64,000 nt of DNA from Aquisediminimonas profunda. Its GTDB lineage: Bacteria; Pseudomonadota; Alphaproteobacteria; Sphingomonadales; Sphingomonadaceae. The notes beneath the pieces are model-generated. The model saw only the letters and a program-made list of their open reading frames with translations, ran no database searches and was not told the origin of the DNA. How positions within the stretch are numbered: position 1 is the stretch's first letter; every line of letters starts with the position of its first letter. The translations under genes and the position numbers were made by a program. The DNA lies in contig NZ_CP080327.1 of NCBI RefSeq assembly GCF_019443285.1, positions 1,422,001 to 1,486,000 on the forward strand, written 5' to 3'. Shown here piece after piece: positions 27,047-38,206 of the stretch.

Positions 27047-27801
27047 TGGATCGCGCCGAACAGACCGGGCTTGGCGTTGCGATTGTCGCGCATGCGATGC
27101 TTTTTGCTGCGCTGTCGCTCAATTTGCTGAAGCCACCGGAACTTCCGAAATATGATGCAGAGCCCATCGACGTGTCGCTGGTTGATACGGTCGCTCTGGA
27201 CTCTGCAGCCCCGGAACCAACACCTGCGCCAGCTGGTGCCACAGCGGAAGATCCGGCACCAGTCGAACAGCAGGTTGCGCCTCCTGCGCCCACATCGGCT
27301 CCCCAGCCAAAGGCGGCAGACAAGCCTGTTACCAAGGCTCCCGCTCCCGCAAAGCCCACGCCAAAGGCCGAACCGGCCAAGACAAAGCCTGCGCAGGCGC
27401 AGCGTCGATCAGGGCTTTCGCGGGATCTTGTTGCAGGTTTGACTGATGCCCCGGCAAGCACGGGCACACCCGCAAAGACAATCGGTCCGGCTGTCGCATC
27501 CTCGATAGGAGCGGAAATCCGCCGCCAGCTGAAGCCGCACTGGAAATCGCCCACCGGGGCCGATGTCGAGCTTTTGCGCACAACATTGATCGTCCGCCTG
27601 AAGCGTGATGGCTCGATTGACGGAGCACCGACACTGGATTCGCAAACCGGCGTCAATGACAGCAATCGTATTCAGGCAAAATTGCATGTCGATCAGGCAA
27701 TCAGGGCGGTTCGTCTGGCCGCCCCTTTCCAACTTCCAGCCGAATATTACGATGCCTGGAAGGTCATCCGTCCGACATTTGACAAGAGGCTGTCACAATG
27801 A
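27046..27801 (+). CDS. tolA: Tol-Pal system protein TolA
   Basis: Links the TolQR motor to Pal and TolB. The 251 residues comprise one transmembrane helix (VAIVAHAMLFAALSLNLL), a low-complexity middle rich in Pro, Ala and Lys (residues about 50-120), and a C-terminal domain with IGAEIRRQLKPHWKSP and RLKRDGSIDG. The middle is proline-rich rather than the long helical Ala/Lys domain of enterobacteria, and the protein is shorter than theirs. GTG start overlaps the tolR stop by one base. Confidence 0.92.
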   Translation: MDRAEQTGLGVAIVAHAMLFAALSLNLLKPPELPKYDAEPIDVSLVDTVALDSAAPEPTPAPAGATAEDPAPVEQQVAPPAPTSAPQPKAADKPVTKAPAPAKPTPKAEPAKTKPAQAQRRSGLSRDLVAGLTDAPASTGTPAKTIGPAVASSIGAEIRRQLKPHWKSPTGADVELLRTTLIVRLKRDGSIDGAPTLDSQTGVNDSNRIQAKLHVDQAIRAVRLAAPFQLPAEYYDAWKVIRPTFDKRLSQ

Positions 27802-29120
27802 ATTTTCGTCTGGTTCTTGGTTTCAGCCTGGCATGCCTGTTGGGTGCTGGTCCTGCGCAGGCACAATTGAGCGTCGATGTGACGGACGAAAGCGGCAATG
27901 ACCTCACCATTGCCGTTCCTGTCCTCCCCACGCCGCAAGCCACGGCCACGCCTGCCGGGTCAACCGATATGCTTGGTCGCCAGATTGCCGAAGTGATCGC
28001 GGCGGATCTCAGGGGATCGGGGCTTTTCAAGCCGGTCGGTCCCGGAGGGATTCGCGCGATCGGCAATGATGAGGTGACCTCACCGCAATTCGAGGCTTGG
28101 TCAGCGTCGGGCGCCGAAGCGCTCGTGCAGGGTTATGTCCGTGCCAGCGCTAATGGCGAACTGACTGTTGGATGCTATCTTTACGACGTCGCCCTCAAAT
28201 CCGAACTGACGCGGCAAGGCTATGTCATTGCACCGCGTGACTGGCGGCGGGCAGCGCACAAATGCGCAGATGCAATCTATGCGCGCCTGTCCGGCGAAAG
28301 CCCGTTCTTCGATAGCCGGATTGCCTATATCGCCGAAAGTGGTCCGAAGAATCATCGCATCAAACGTCTCGCAATCATGGATTCAGACGGGGCGAACCAC
28401 CGTTTCATTACCAACGGGCAGACGCTTGCACTGACACCGCGCTTCTCGCCCGACTACAAGTCGATCGTCTATCTGAGCTATCTGGGAAGCCGCCCGCGCA
28501 TCTTCATCTATGATGTGGCTTCCGGAACCCAGAAGCTGGTGACTGAAAGCGCCAACCCGACCTTTTCGCCCCGCTTTTCGCCGGATGGCAAGACGATCCT
28601 CTATTCGATGGCCGTGGCCGGCAACACGGATATCTATCGTATTTCCGCGAGTGGCGGCTCGCCCCAGCGGCTCACCAATTCCCCCGGAATCGATACGGGC
28701 GGGAGCTTCTCACCCGACGGCAGCAAGATCGTCTTTGAAAGTGACCGGTCCGGCAGCCAGCAGATCTATGTGATGAACGCCGACGGCTCCGGCCAGCAAC
28801 GCATCAGTTTTGGCGGTGGCCGCTATGCAACGCCCGAATGGAGCCCACGTGGCGACCTGATTGCCTTTACACGGATTGCGGGTAATTTCCGTATCGGCGT
28901 GATGTCCCCGTCTGGCGGAGGCGAGCGTCTGCTTACGGACAGCTGGCAGGACGAAGCGCCAAGCTGGTCGCCCAATGGGCGCGTGATCCAGTTTTTCAGG
29001 ACGGCACAAGGCAGTGGCAAGACGGGGGTCTGGCAAGTGGATCTGACTGGCGTGAATGAGCGCCGCATTCCAACGCCTCTTGACGGGTCGGACCCGGCCT
29101 GGGGCCCCATTTTACCCTAA
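27798..29120 (+). CDS. tolB: Tol-Pal system translocation protein TolB
   Basis: Periplasmic protein of 440 residues that binds Pal and TolA. A signal peptide ends near GAGPAQA. An N-terminal domain (about 30-170) carries IAEVIAADLRGSGLFKPV, and the C-terminal six-bladed beta-propeller shows repeated blades such as TPRFSPDYKSIVYLSY, SPRFSPDGKTILYSM, GGSFSPDGSKIVFESDR and TPEWSPRGDLIAFTR. ATGA overlap with tolA. Confidence 0.98.
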   Translation: MNFRLVLGFSLACLLGAGPAQAQLSVDVTDESGNDLTIAVPVLPTPQATATPAGSTDMLGRQIAEVIAADLRGSGLFKPVGPGGIRAIGNDEVTSPQFEAWSASGAEALVQGYVRASANGELTVGCYLYDVALKSELTRQGYVIAPRDWRRAAHKCADAIYARLSGESPFFDSRIAYIAESGPKNHRIKRLAIMDSDGANHRFITNGQTLALTPRFSPDYKSIVYLSYLGSRPRIFIYDVASGTQKLVTESANPTFSPRFSPDGKTILYSMAVAGNTDIYRISASGGSPQRLTNSPGIDTGGSFSPDGSKIVFESDRSGSQQIYVMNADGSGQQRISFGGGRYATPEWSPRGDLIAFTRIAGNFRIGVMSPSGGGERLLTDSWQDEAPSWSPNGRVIQFFRTAQGSGKTGVWQVDLTGVNERRIPTPLDGSDPAWGPILP

Positions 29121-29140
29121 TCGGACGAAGGAGACTGACA

Positions 29141-29650
29141 ATGAACAAGACTGCATCCCGACTGGTCATGGTCGCTTCCCTAGTGGCGCTTGCCGCTTGT
29201 GCGCCCAAGCGCAAGGTTGAGGATATTCCGCCTCCACCAGTCCAGCAGGGTGAGGCCACTCCGGATGCCAATGCCGACAAGCCGTTACCCGGAAGCCAGG
29301 CCGATTTCGTGGCGAGCGTGACGGCCGACCGCGTGTATTTCGACACGGACAAGTTCGATATCGATGAAGAGGATCAGGCTGTCCTGCGCAGCCAGGCAAG
29401 CTGGCTGGCCCGCTATCCGACCAAGCGCGTCACGATTGAAGGGCATTGCGACGAACGCGGCACGCGTGACTACAACATTGCGCTGGGCGATCGTCGCGCC
29501 AATGCCGCGAAAAACTTCCTGGCCTCTCTGGGCGTCGACTCGGCGCGCATTTCCACGATCAGCTATGGCAAGGAACGGCCCGATGCCATGGGTTCTGACG
29601 AGGCAAGCTGGGCAAGGAACCGCCGTGCTGTCACAGTGACGGTGCAATAG
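29141..29650 (+). CDS. pal: Peptidoglycan-associated lipoprotein Pal
   Basis: Outer-membrane lipoprotein of 169 residues. The lipobox LVALAAC makes Cys20 the lipidated residue. After a Pro-rich linker comes the OmpA-like peptidoglycan-binding domain with VYFDTDKFDIDEEDQAVL, GHCDERGTRDYNIALGDRRANAAKNFL and SYGKERPDA. GGAG precedes the ATG. It ends the Tol-Pal operon and anchors the outer membrane to the cell wall during division. Confidence 0.98.
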   Translation: MNKTASRLVMVASLVALAACAPKRKVEDIPPPPVQQGEATPDANADKPLPGSQADFVASVTADRVYFDTDKFDIDEEDQAVLRSQASWLARYPTKRVTIEGHCDERGTRDYNIALGDRRANAAKNFLASLGVDSARISTISYGKERPDAMGSDEASWARNRRAVTVTVQ

Positions 29651-29670
29651 CGGCGACTGTTTTGCGGCAT

Positions 29671-29702
29671 GCCCGGGAGGGACGCACTCGTCCGCCCCGG
29701 GC
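29671..29702. terminator. Strong hairpin between pal and GST genes
   Basis: GCCCGGG (29671-29677) pairs with CCCGGGC (29696-29702), and the inner GGACG/CGTCC arms pair around CACT. It lies between the convergent pal and GST genes. There is no clear U-run, so it may act as an mRNA 3'-end stabiliser rather than a classical terminator. Confidence 0.5.
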
Positions 29703-29708
29703 AGATGA

Positions 29709-30341
29709 TCATGCCTTGCTTTTCCGCGCCTCGGCGTTGAGCGCCCCATCGATTTCATTCGCCCGGATATAGGCGGGACGCGCGGTGATGCGCGCGGCGT
29801 ACGATTCGAAGGCGGGGCGCTTGGGCAATGTGCCAAAGCGGGTGCCCCAGACGATCTGCGAACCGACATAGACATCGGCGGCGGAGAATTTCGGGCCCGC
29901 GACATAGTCATACTTGCTGACTGCCAGTTCGAGCACATCCACCGTCAGCGCGAAACTGCCATATCCGGCCATGCCCGTCTTTTCGGCAGGCACTTCAAAG
30001 CCGAGCGATGTGTTGACCAAGGCCTGCTCCAGCGGCCCGGCGGCGAAGAAAAGCCAGCGATAATAATCGGCGCGTTCGGACAGTGGCGGGGCCAGCCCGG
30101 CATCAGGGAAAGCATCGGCCAGATAGGCGCAAATCGCCGCACATTCGGTGACAACATGCTCGCCATGCTTGATCGCCGGAACCTTGCCCATCGGATTGAT
30201 CGCCAGATAGGCCGCGTCCTTCATGCCTGAGCCAAAGTCGAGCAGCACCTGATCGTAAGGTGCGCCAACCTCCTCAAGCATCCAGCGGGCTATCTGTCCG
30301 CGCGACATTGGGTTCGTGTAAAAGGTCAGGCTGGCGGTCAT
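29709..30341 (-). CDS. Glutathione S-transferase family protein
   Basis: A 210-residue GST. The N-terminal thioredoxin-like half has FYTNPMSRGQIARWMLEEVGAPY, then NPMGKVPAIKHG and the TECAAICAYLADAFP helix that holds glutathione; a helical C-terminal domain follows (SAADVYVGSQIVWGTRFG). GGAG lies 7 bases before ATG 30341. The long upstream open frame overlaps the divergent gene and is ignored. Substrate unknown. Confidence 0.93.
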   Translation of the reverse strand: MTASLTFYTNPMSRGQIARWMLEEVGAPYDQVLLDFGSGMKDAAYLAINPMGKVPAIKHGEHVVTECAAICAYLADAFPDAGLAPPLSERADYYRWLFFAAGPLEQALVNTSLGFEVPAEKTGMAGYGSFALTVDVLELAVSKYDYVAGPKFSAADVYVGSQIVWGTRFGTLPKRPAFESYAARITARPAYIRANEIDGALNAEARKSKA

Positions 30342-30457
30342 TTTCAACTCCGGGTACGAATCGACGTGCGAACATATATGGAACATTGACTTTGCCTTGC
30401 CAACCGCTTTTACTTGGCTGCAGGATGCCGCGCGCACGTTGTACGGAGAATGGTTGC

Positions 30458-31339
30458 ATGACTGACAAGAGCCCCGAACGCCTGAGCGAGGACCAGAACT
30501 GGGTCCGCTCAACCCAGGTTGACCGCCGCGCGGCGATCCTGGGGAGTGCCGTCCTGACAGGCTATGCTCTCGCGGCACAGCCGGTGGCCGCCTCTGCGAT
30601 CACGACCGATGTAATCGGCCTCGATGCCGGGATGACGAGCTTTCAGACTGCCGGCCTGCGGATGAATGCCTATCGCGCCAAGCCGTCGGGAAAGCGCAAC
30701 CTGCCAGTGGTCATTGTCGTGCAGGAAATCTTCGGGCTGCATGAGTGGGTGAAGGATATCTGCCGCCGTTATGCCAAGGCGGGATTCTATGCCATTGCGC
30801 CCGATCTTTACCAGCGCCAGGGCGATGCCACCAAAATCGCCGACTTCAAGGTTCTGATCGGCGATATCGTCTCGAAAGTGCCGGATGCGCAAGTCATGGG
30901 CGATCTGGATGCCGTAGCGCAATTTGCCGGCACGGACGGCGGCAATGCCGCGAAACTGGGCATTACGGGGTTTTGCTGGGGTGGCCGTATTGTCTGGCTC
31001 TATGCGGCGCACAATCCGCGCCTGAAGGCGGGCGTTGCCTGTTACGGTCGCGTCGTTGGTCAGCCGACTGTTCTTCAGCCGAAGAATCCGATCGATCTCG
31101 TCCCTGCAATCAAGGCACCGGTCCTCGGGCTCTATGGCGCTTTGGACAAGGGCATCACCCAGGCCGACGTCGCGACGATGAACGCTGCGCTGAAAGCTGC
31201 CAAAAAGCCTTCGACAATCCATGTCTTCGCGGGTGCCGATCACGGATTCTTTGCCGACTATCGCCCGAGCTACAATGAAGCTGCGGCAAAACAGGGCTTT
31301 GCCGAAGGGCTGGCCTGGTTTCGGCGCCATCTGAAGTAG
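30458..31339 (+). CDS. Dienelactone hydrolase family protein, possible Tat substrate
   Basis: A 293-residue alpha/beta hydrolase of the dienelactone hydrolase family. The nucleophile is Cys in GITGFCWGGRIVW; Asp lies in LYGALDKG and His in GADHGFFADY. The N-terminus has a twin-arginine-like motif (DRRAAILGSAVLTGYALAAQPVAASA) starting about residue 23, suggesting export folded by Tat. Family members open dienelactone or other lactone rings. ATG 30458 follows GGAGA. A bidirectional terminator begins at its stop codon. Confidence 0.88.
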   Translation: MTDKSPERLSEDQNWVRSTQVDRRAAILGSAVLTGYALAAQPVAASAITTDVIGLDAGMTSFQTAGLRMNAYRAKPSGKRNLPVVIVVQEIFGLHEWVKDICRRYAKAGFYAIAPDLYQRQGDATKIADFKVLIGDIVSKVPDAQVMGDLDAVAQFAGTDGGNAAKLGITGFCWGGRIVWLYAAHNPRLKAGVACYGRVVGQPTVLQPKNPIDLVPAIKAPVLGLYGALDKGITQADVATMNAALKAAKKPSTIHVFAGADHGFFADYRPSYNEAAAKQGFAEGLAWFRRHLK

Positions 31340-31370
31340 TTTCGGACGCGCACGGCGCGCGTCCGAAACT
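31338..31370. terminator. Bidirectional intrinsic terminator hairpin
   Basis: AGTTTCGGACGCGC (31338-31351) and GCGCGTCCGAAACT (31357-31370) are perfect 14-bp inverted repeats around ACGGC. The hairpin starts inside the hydrolase stop codon and lies between convergent genes (hydrolase on plus, clpA on minus). It can form in both transcripts. Confidence 0.75.
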
Positions 31371-31383
31371 TCTCAATTCGGCC

Positions 31384-33705
<2,322 letters not shown>

Positions 33706-33754
33706 TTGTTGCTCCTTCGCTCCCTATGTCGGGCCTGAGATGCCAAACATCAAG

Positions 33755-33952
33755 TCAGCGTTTGAATAACCCTTCCGCACTTGCCCGAAAATTAACGGAC
33801 CCTTCGATCTTTCGATTCACGCGCGCAATCTCTGCCTCCAGGATTGCCACCCGCTCCTTCAATTCATTAACGGACAATGGGTCAAGATCTTGCTTCACCA
33901 GCAAGGTCAGCGGATCCTGTGGCCGCTTTGCGAACAATTCATCCATGTCCAT
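33755..33952 (-). CDS. DUF1192 family protein
   Basis: A 65-residue protein with the DUF1192 signature: RPQDPLTLLVKQDLDPLSVNELKERVAILEAEIARVNRKIEGSVNFRASAEGLF. It is a short helical protein likely forming a coiled coil. ATG 33952 (MDMDELF) is chosen; ATG 33946 is possible. It is divergent from the quinone oxidoreductase gene with 69 bases between starts. Function unknown. Confidence 0.88.
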   Translation of the reverse strand: MDMDELFAKRPQDPLTLLVKQDLDPLSVNELKERVAILEAEIARVNRKIEGSVNFRASAEGLFKR

Positions 33953-34021
33953 GGGTGAATCGTTGACCGAACCGCCGCCCAAGTCAATAAGGCTTGTGCG
34001 TTTCGAAACAGGGGGATCCGC

Positions 34022-35020
34022 GTGCCAGTTCATCCCGAATCCATGATTGCCATTGATCCTGCCGCCCCGGGCGGTCCTGAAGTCCTTCAACCGGCAACCC
34101 GGCCGGTCCCGCTCCTCGGGGCGGGAGAGGTGTTGATCAGGGTCGCAGCCGCGGGCGTCAATCGGCCCGATGTCCTGCAAAGGCGGGGCATGTATCCGCC
34201 GCCACCGGGGGCGCCCAGCATTCCCGGGCTTGAAGTGGCCGGGGACATCATTGCGGTGGGAGACGGCGTGGATCCCGGTCGGATCGGCCAGAGGGTCTGT
34301 GCGCTCGTGGCTGGCGGTGGCTATGCCGAATATTGCGCGGCGCCGCTTGGCCAGTGTCTGCCCGTGCCCGACGCCATCTCGATGATCGAAGCGGCAGCAA
34401 TGCCCGAGACGCTCTTCACCGTGTGGACCAACCTGTTCGAGCGGGCCTATGCCGCGGAGGGCGATACCGTGCTTGTGCATGGCGGCACCAGCGGCATCGG
34501 CACAATGGCCATTGCGCTGGGCAAGCTGTTCGGACTGACCGTGATCGTGACATGCGGCTCGGACGGCAAGTGCGCCCGCGCGCGGGAGCTGGGTGCAGAT
34601 CACGCCATCAACTATGCGACGCAGGACTTTGTGAGTGAGGTTCAGGCCATCACGGGCGGCAAGGGCGTGCAGGTTGTGCTCGACATGGTTGGCGGCGATT
34701 ATCTCCCGCGCAATGTCCAATGCCTGGCAGAAGACGGTCGCAATGTGACGATTGCCGTCCAGCGGGGGATTTCGGCCGAAATCAACATTGCCATGATCAT
34801 GATGAAGCGCCTGACATTGACCGGGTCAACGCTGAGGGCGCGGCCGGTCGCATTCAAGACGCTTGTTGCCGAAGAACTCCAGCGCGTTGTCTGGCCCCAT
34901 GTCGAGGCCGGCAAGCTCAAACCGGTGATCGACCGGACCTTCCCGCTGGCCGAAGCCGCCGCCGCCCATGCGCGGATGGAAGGCGGCGACCATGTCGGGA
35001 AGATCGTTCTGGTGGTTTGA
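34022..35020 (+). CDS. NAD(P)H-quinone oxidoreductase (MDR family, PIG3-like)
   Basis: A 332-residue zinc-free medium-chain oxidoreductase. GAGEVLIRVAAAGVNRPDVLQRRGMYPPPPG and PGLEVAGDIIAVG are typical of quinone oxidoreductases. The cofactor motif is VHGGTSGIGTMAIAL, and no zinc-ligand cysteines are seen. GTG 34022 has AGGGGGA 6 bases upstream; ATG 34043 is an alternative. It reduces quinones with NAD(P)H; exact substrate unknown. Confidence 0.9.
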   Translation: MPVHPESMIAIDPAAPGGPEVLQPATRPVPLLGAGEVLIRVAAAGVNRPDVLQRRGMYPPPPGAPSIPGLEVAGDIIAVGDGVDPGRIGQRVCALVAGGGYAEYCAAPLGQCLPVPDAISMIEAAAMPETLFTVWTNLFERAYAAEGDTVLVHGGTSGIGTMAIALGKLFGLTVIVTCGSDGKCARARELGADHAINYATQDFVSEVQAITGGKGVQVVLDMVGGDYLPRNVQCLAEDGRNVTIAVQRGISAEINIAMIMMKRLTLTGSTLRARPVAFKTLVAEELQRVVWPHVEAGKLKPVIDRTFPLAEAAAAHARMEGGDHVGKIVLVV

Positions 35021-35032
35021 ACGGCCAGTTCG

Positions 35033-35521
35033 CTATTGTGTGTTTTTGGATCCCTTGATGACGAGAGACCCGTAAATAACGGCCCCCGCAAGCAAGATGC
35101 CACCTACAACGAAGGCGGCAGTCCGCAGCGTTAAGCCGCGATTTTTGCCCTGCTCATCCTGAACAGCTCCGAGCCGCTCGGAAGTCAGACTGTACCCCGC
35201 AAGCGACATGTGCGGCTGGCTATTGCTGCTGTTGACGCCGAATTCGAGCCCCTCCCCGAAACGCGTGAAGGATGCGCCGCGTCGGGTCTGGCCGGATTGC
35301 ATGGCAGCGAAGGAGAAGCCTGCGCGCAATCTTGGTTCTCTCGTCTGACCGCCAACGGCAAGCCGGATTCGCGCTCCTGCAAAGGCACCTGTGCGGACTT
35401 GGGAATTCTGTCTGGCGGACGATGCGTCATCCAGTGTCGCTGCCTGCAACGCAGGGGTGGTTGCGACCTGAAGACAGAGGGTGGACAGGATGACGGCAAA
35501 TTTTGTCATGCGAAATTTCAT
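35033..35521 (-). CDS. Hypothetical membrane-anchored exported protein
   Basis: A 162-residue protein with a signal peptide (MTKFAVILSTLCLQVATTPALQA), a middle with RLAVGG and a TRRGASFTRFGEGLEFGVNSS segment, and a C-terminal transmembrane helix (RTAAFVVGGILLAGAVIYGSLVI) before a short basic tail. ATG 35521 is chosen; ATG 35509 is possible. No known family is recognised. Its upstream region faces the candidate small RNA on the other strand. Confidence 0.7.
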   Translation of the reverse strand: MKFRMTKFAVILSTLCLQVATTPALQAATLDDASSARQNSQVRTGAFAGARIRLAVGGQTREPRLRAGFSFAAMQSGQTRRGASFTRFGEGLEFGVNSSNSQPHMSLAGYSLTSERLGAVQDEQGKNRGLTLRTAAFVVGGILLAGAVIYGSLVIKGSKNTQ

Positions 35522-35646
35522 CGGGAAGGCCTTTTGTAAAAATCTTCATTTGTCTTCGAAAACGTCTAACCCCCTACCGACCGTGGGCAGAATTTGGATG
35601 CAGGTGTGGCACTTGTTTGTGACGCGGCTGCAGATAACGTCCGATC

Positions 35647-35733
35647 GAACAATGGAAACTTGCCCTGAACGCCGTCCTGCGTTAGACCTGTTTCCAATGT
35701 CTTGGCCGCTCCGCGAGGGGCGGCCCTTCTTTT
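35647..35733 (+). ncRNA. Candidate small RNA or attenuated leader upstream of trcR
   Basis: A 231-bp gene-free gap contains a nested hairpin: outer arms ACAATGGAAAC (35649-35659) and GTTTCCAATGT (35690-35700), with one A-A mismatch; inner arms AACGC/GCGTT (35668-35672, 35679-35683) around the loop CGTCCT. An intrinsic terminator follows at 35704-35733. A possible promoter has TTGTTT (35613-35618) and TAACGT (35635-35640), spaced 16 bases, placing the 5' end near 35647. No plus-strand gene lies immediately upstream, so the terminator implies a local transcript. It could be a free small RNA or regulate trcR by read-through. Confidence 0.5.
35704..35733 (+). terminator. Intrinsic terminator upstream of trcR
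   Basis: GGCCGCTCC (35704-35712) pairs with GGGGCGGCC (35717-35725), one U-G pair, capped by the stable tetraloop GCGA and followed by CTTCTTTT. It points in the plus direction, 20 bases before the trcR start. Confidence 0.75.
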
Positions 35734-35752
35734 GTCTGAAAGGTTTTTCATC

Positions 35753-36439
35753 ATGGCTCAGCCGCTCATGCCCCATGCGACCGCATCATGGCTGGTCGAC
35801 AATACGGCGTTGACGTTTGAACAGATCACCAAGTTCTGTGGTCTCCACATTCTCGAGGTGCAGGCCATTGCCGACGATATGGCGGCGACCAAGCTGACCG
35901 GGCGAGACCCCGTTCGCGCGGGCGAATTGACGCTTGAGGAGATCGAAAAGGGTCAGGCCGATCCCAATTACGAGCTCAAGATGTTTCGCGAGCCCGAACA
36001 GGCCACGCGCACGAAGGGTCCGCGCTATACGCCGGTTTCCAAGCGCCAGGACAAGCCGGATGGCATTGCCTGGATCATCCGCAATCATCCCGAAGTGTCG
36101 GATGGGCAGATTGGCAAGCTGATCGGAACGACGCGCAACACCATCCAGGCCATCCGCGACCGGACCCACTGGAATATTGTCGATATCGTGCCTAAGGACC
36201 CTGTCACACTCGGCCTGTGCACCCAGCGCGAGCTTGATGCGGTCGTGAAGAAGGCTGCCAAGCTCAAGGGCATCGAAGCGCAAGCCGACGGCAAGCTGGA
36301 AGGCGATCGTGCGGCGCTGATCGAGGAACTGCGTCATGAGCGCGAGGTCGCGGCCCGCGCTGCCGAAGCGGCAGCCGAAGGCGTCGAGGTCGTCGTGGCT
36401 CCGGTCGAGCACAACGCCGAGACATTGTTCAAGCGTTGA
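35753..36439 (+). CDS. trcR: Cell-cycle transcriptional regulator TrcR (DUF1013)
   Basis: A 228-residue DUF1013 protein, known in alphaproteobacteria as TrcR, a cell-cycle-related transcription factor. Seen: MPHATASWLVDNTALTFEQITKFCGLHILEVQAIADD, KRQDKPDGIAWIIRNHPEVSDGQIGKLIGTTRNTIQAIRDRTHWN (a helix-turn-helix-like region, about residues 95-145), and a C-terminal coiled, Ala/Glu-rich tail. The start ATG follows AAAGG at a longish spacing, downstream of a terminator-like hairpin, suggesting regulated expression. The stop overlaps the next gene's TTG start (TTGA). Confidence 0.9.
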   Translation: MAQPLMPHATASWLVDNTALTFEQITKFCGLHILEVQAIADDMAATKLTGRDPVRAGELTLEEIEKGQADPNYELKMFREPEQATRTKGPRYTPVSKRQDKPDGIAWIIRNHPEVSDGQIGKLIGTTRNTIQAIRDRTHWNIVDIVPKDPVTLGLCTQRELDAVVKKAAKLKGIEAQADGKLEGDRAALIEELRHEREVAARAAEAAAEGVEVVVAPVEHNAETLFKR

Positions 36440-37527
36440 GCGAACCTGTCTCCTATGATGCGTCGCTGGTTCATGACGAAAGCTACCTCGCGACCAGCCA
36501 CAAGGGTCTGACCTATCCCTTTGGCAACCACGCGCCTGGTTCGGGTGAAATCACGCGGATAGCGGAAGGCATTTGCTGGGCGCGCATCCCGATGCCGGGA
36601 TCGTTGGGGCACATCAATAGCTGGCTGCTTGATGATGAGGACGGATGGGCCGTCGTCGATACCGGCATGCAGCTCAAGACCTGCAGCGATGCATGGAAAG
36701 ACCTGTTTGCGGGTGCGCTCGACAATGCGCGCCTGACCCGCATCATCTGCACGCACATGCACCCCGACCACATTGGTCTGGCTGGCTGGCTGGCGAAGCG
36801 ATTTGATGCCGATGTGTGGATGACCCGCGGTGAATGGCTGACAGCGCGCATGCTCATTGCCGATGCGCGGGACGAGGTTCCCGAAGAGGCGATCATCAAC
36901 CAGCGCGGCGCTGGCTGGGGAGATGATGTCCTCGAAGAGACGCGCAGCAAGGGCTGGGGCCGGTTCAGCCGAATGGTCTTTCCGATGCCTGCGGGCTTTC
37001 GACGCCTGAAGGACGGAGACACGCTCGAACTGGGTGCCAATGTCTGGAAGGTTGTTGTCGGATCAGGCCATAGCCCCGAACACGCCTGCCTGTACAACGA
37101 GATGTCCGGCGTGCTTGTTTCGGGCGATCAGGTGCTGCCGAAGATCAGTTCCAATGTCTCGGTCAACATCAGCGAGCCGATGGCTGATCCACTGGGCGAA
37201 TGGCTCTATTCGATTGACAAGCTGCTCAATGTCCTGCCGTCAGACCTGCTTGTCTGCCCGGCCCATGGGGAGCCGTTCAAGGGGCTGCACGTCCGTCTCC
37301 GGGCGCTGCGTGACGAGCATCTGTCCCGGCTCGACACGCTGACGAGCCATCTGGCCGAGCCGCGGCGTGTTGTCGATTGTTTCAGCCAGCTCTTCAATCG
37401 CGAGATTGGGCCTGAACATCGCGAATTGGCCACGGGCGAAGCACTGGCTCATCTGCGTCGACTGGAACTCGAAGGACGGGTGCGGCGCGAAACGAACGAT
37501 GGCGTGTGGTGGTTTCATGCAAACTGA
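36436..37527 (+). CDS. Metallo-beta-lactamase fold hydrolase
   Basis: A 363-residue MBL-fold protein. Zinc motif CTHMHPDHIGL (HxHxDH) lies near residue 110; VVVGSGHSPEHACLY supplies a further His, and LVSGDQVLP the bridging Asp. The C-terminal part (about 265-360) is a winged-helix-like extension. TTG start 36436 overlaps the trcR stop by four bases, so the two are co-translated. Thioester or nucleic-acid hydrolysis is possible; the substrate is unknown. Confidence 0.87.
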   Translation: MSEPVSYDASLVHDESYLATSHKGLTYPFGNHAPGSGEITRIAEGICWARIPMPGSLGHINSWLLDDEDGWAVVDTGMQLKTCSDAWKDLFAGALDNARLTRIICTHMHPDHIGLAGWLAKRFDADVWMTRGEWLTARMLIADARDEVPEEAIINQRGAGWGDDVLEETRSKGWGRFSRMVFPMPAGFRRLKDGDTLELGANVWKVVVGSGHSPEHACLYNEMSGVLVSGDQVLPKISSNVSVNISEPMADPLGEWLYSIDKLLNVLPSDLLVCPAHGEPFKGLHVRLRALRDEHLSRLDTLTSHLAEPRRVVDCFSQLFNREIGPEHRELATGEALAHLRRLELEGRVRRETNDGVWWFHAN

Positions 37528-38173
37528 ACTGAAGGCAGTGATCTGGGATTTCGGGGGCGTCGTCACATCGTCGCCTTTTGACGCCTTTGCGCGTTACGAA
37601 TCCGAACGCGGCCTCCCGGCAAACACGATCCGCCAGATCAATGCGACCGATCCCGACAGCAATGCCTGGGCGCGTTTTGAACGGGCAGAAATCGATGCCA
37701 TGGCATTTGACAGTCTGTTTGCCGAGGAAGCGGCGCGTATCGGACATGACGTCCGTGGCGCCGATGTCCTAGCGCTCCTGTCGGGCGATGTGCGACCGGC
37801 GATGGTGTCCGCCATTGATGCAATCAAGGCGAGCGGCTTTCGGACGGGCTGCATTACAAACAATGTTCCGGCCGGGCATGGTGCGGGCATGGCCCTGACG
37901 CTGGGCAAGGCAGAAACTATCGGCGCGATCATGGCGCGCTTCGACCATGTGATCGAAAGCTCCAAGGCCGGCATTCGCAAGCCCGATCCGCGCATTTATC
38001 TCATGATGTGCGAGGCTCTCTCCGTTGATCCAGCCCACTGCGTCTACCTTGACGACCTGGGGATCAACTGCAAGCCGGCAGCGGCGCTCGGGATGCGCGC
38101 GATCAAGGTTGTCAGCGAGGCGCAGGCTCTTGCGGACCTCGAAGCCGCCGTCGGCATTCCGCTATCCGCTTGA
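37517..38173 (+). CDS. HAD-IA family hydrolase
   Basis: A 218-residue HAD phosphatase. Motif I VIWDFGGVVTSSPFDAF (Asp near residue 11), motif II GCITNNVPAGHG, motif III Lys in GIRKPDPRIY and motif IV VYLDDLGINCKPAAALGM. The pattern is that of EPHX2/ACAD10-type HAD domains. It overlaps the MBL gene by 11 bases, so they are in one operon. Substrate unknown. Confidence 0.9.
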   Translation: MQTELKAVIWDFGGVVTSSPFDAFARYESERGLPANTIRQINATDPDSNAWARFERAEIDAMAFDSLFAEEAARIGHDVRGADVLALLSGDVRPAMVSAIDAIKASGFRTGCITNNVPAGHGAGMALTLGKAETIGAIMARFDHVIESSKAGIRKPDPRIYLMMCEALSVDPAHCVYLDDLGINCKPAAALGMRAIKVVSEAQALADLEAAVGIPLSA

Positions 38174-38206
38174 CCGCGATGTCCCGCAAGGTCAGAGAAG
38201 CAGGCA

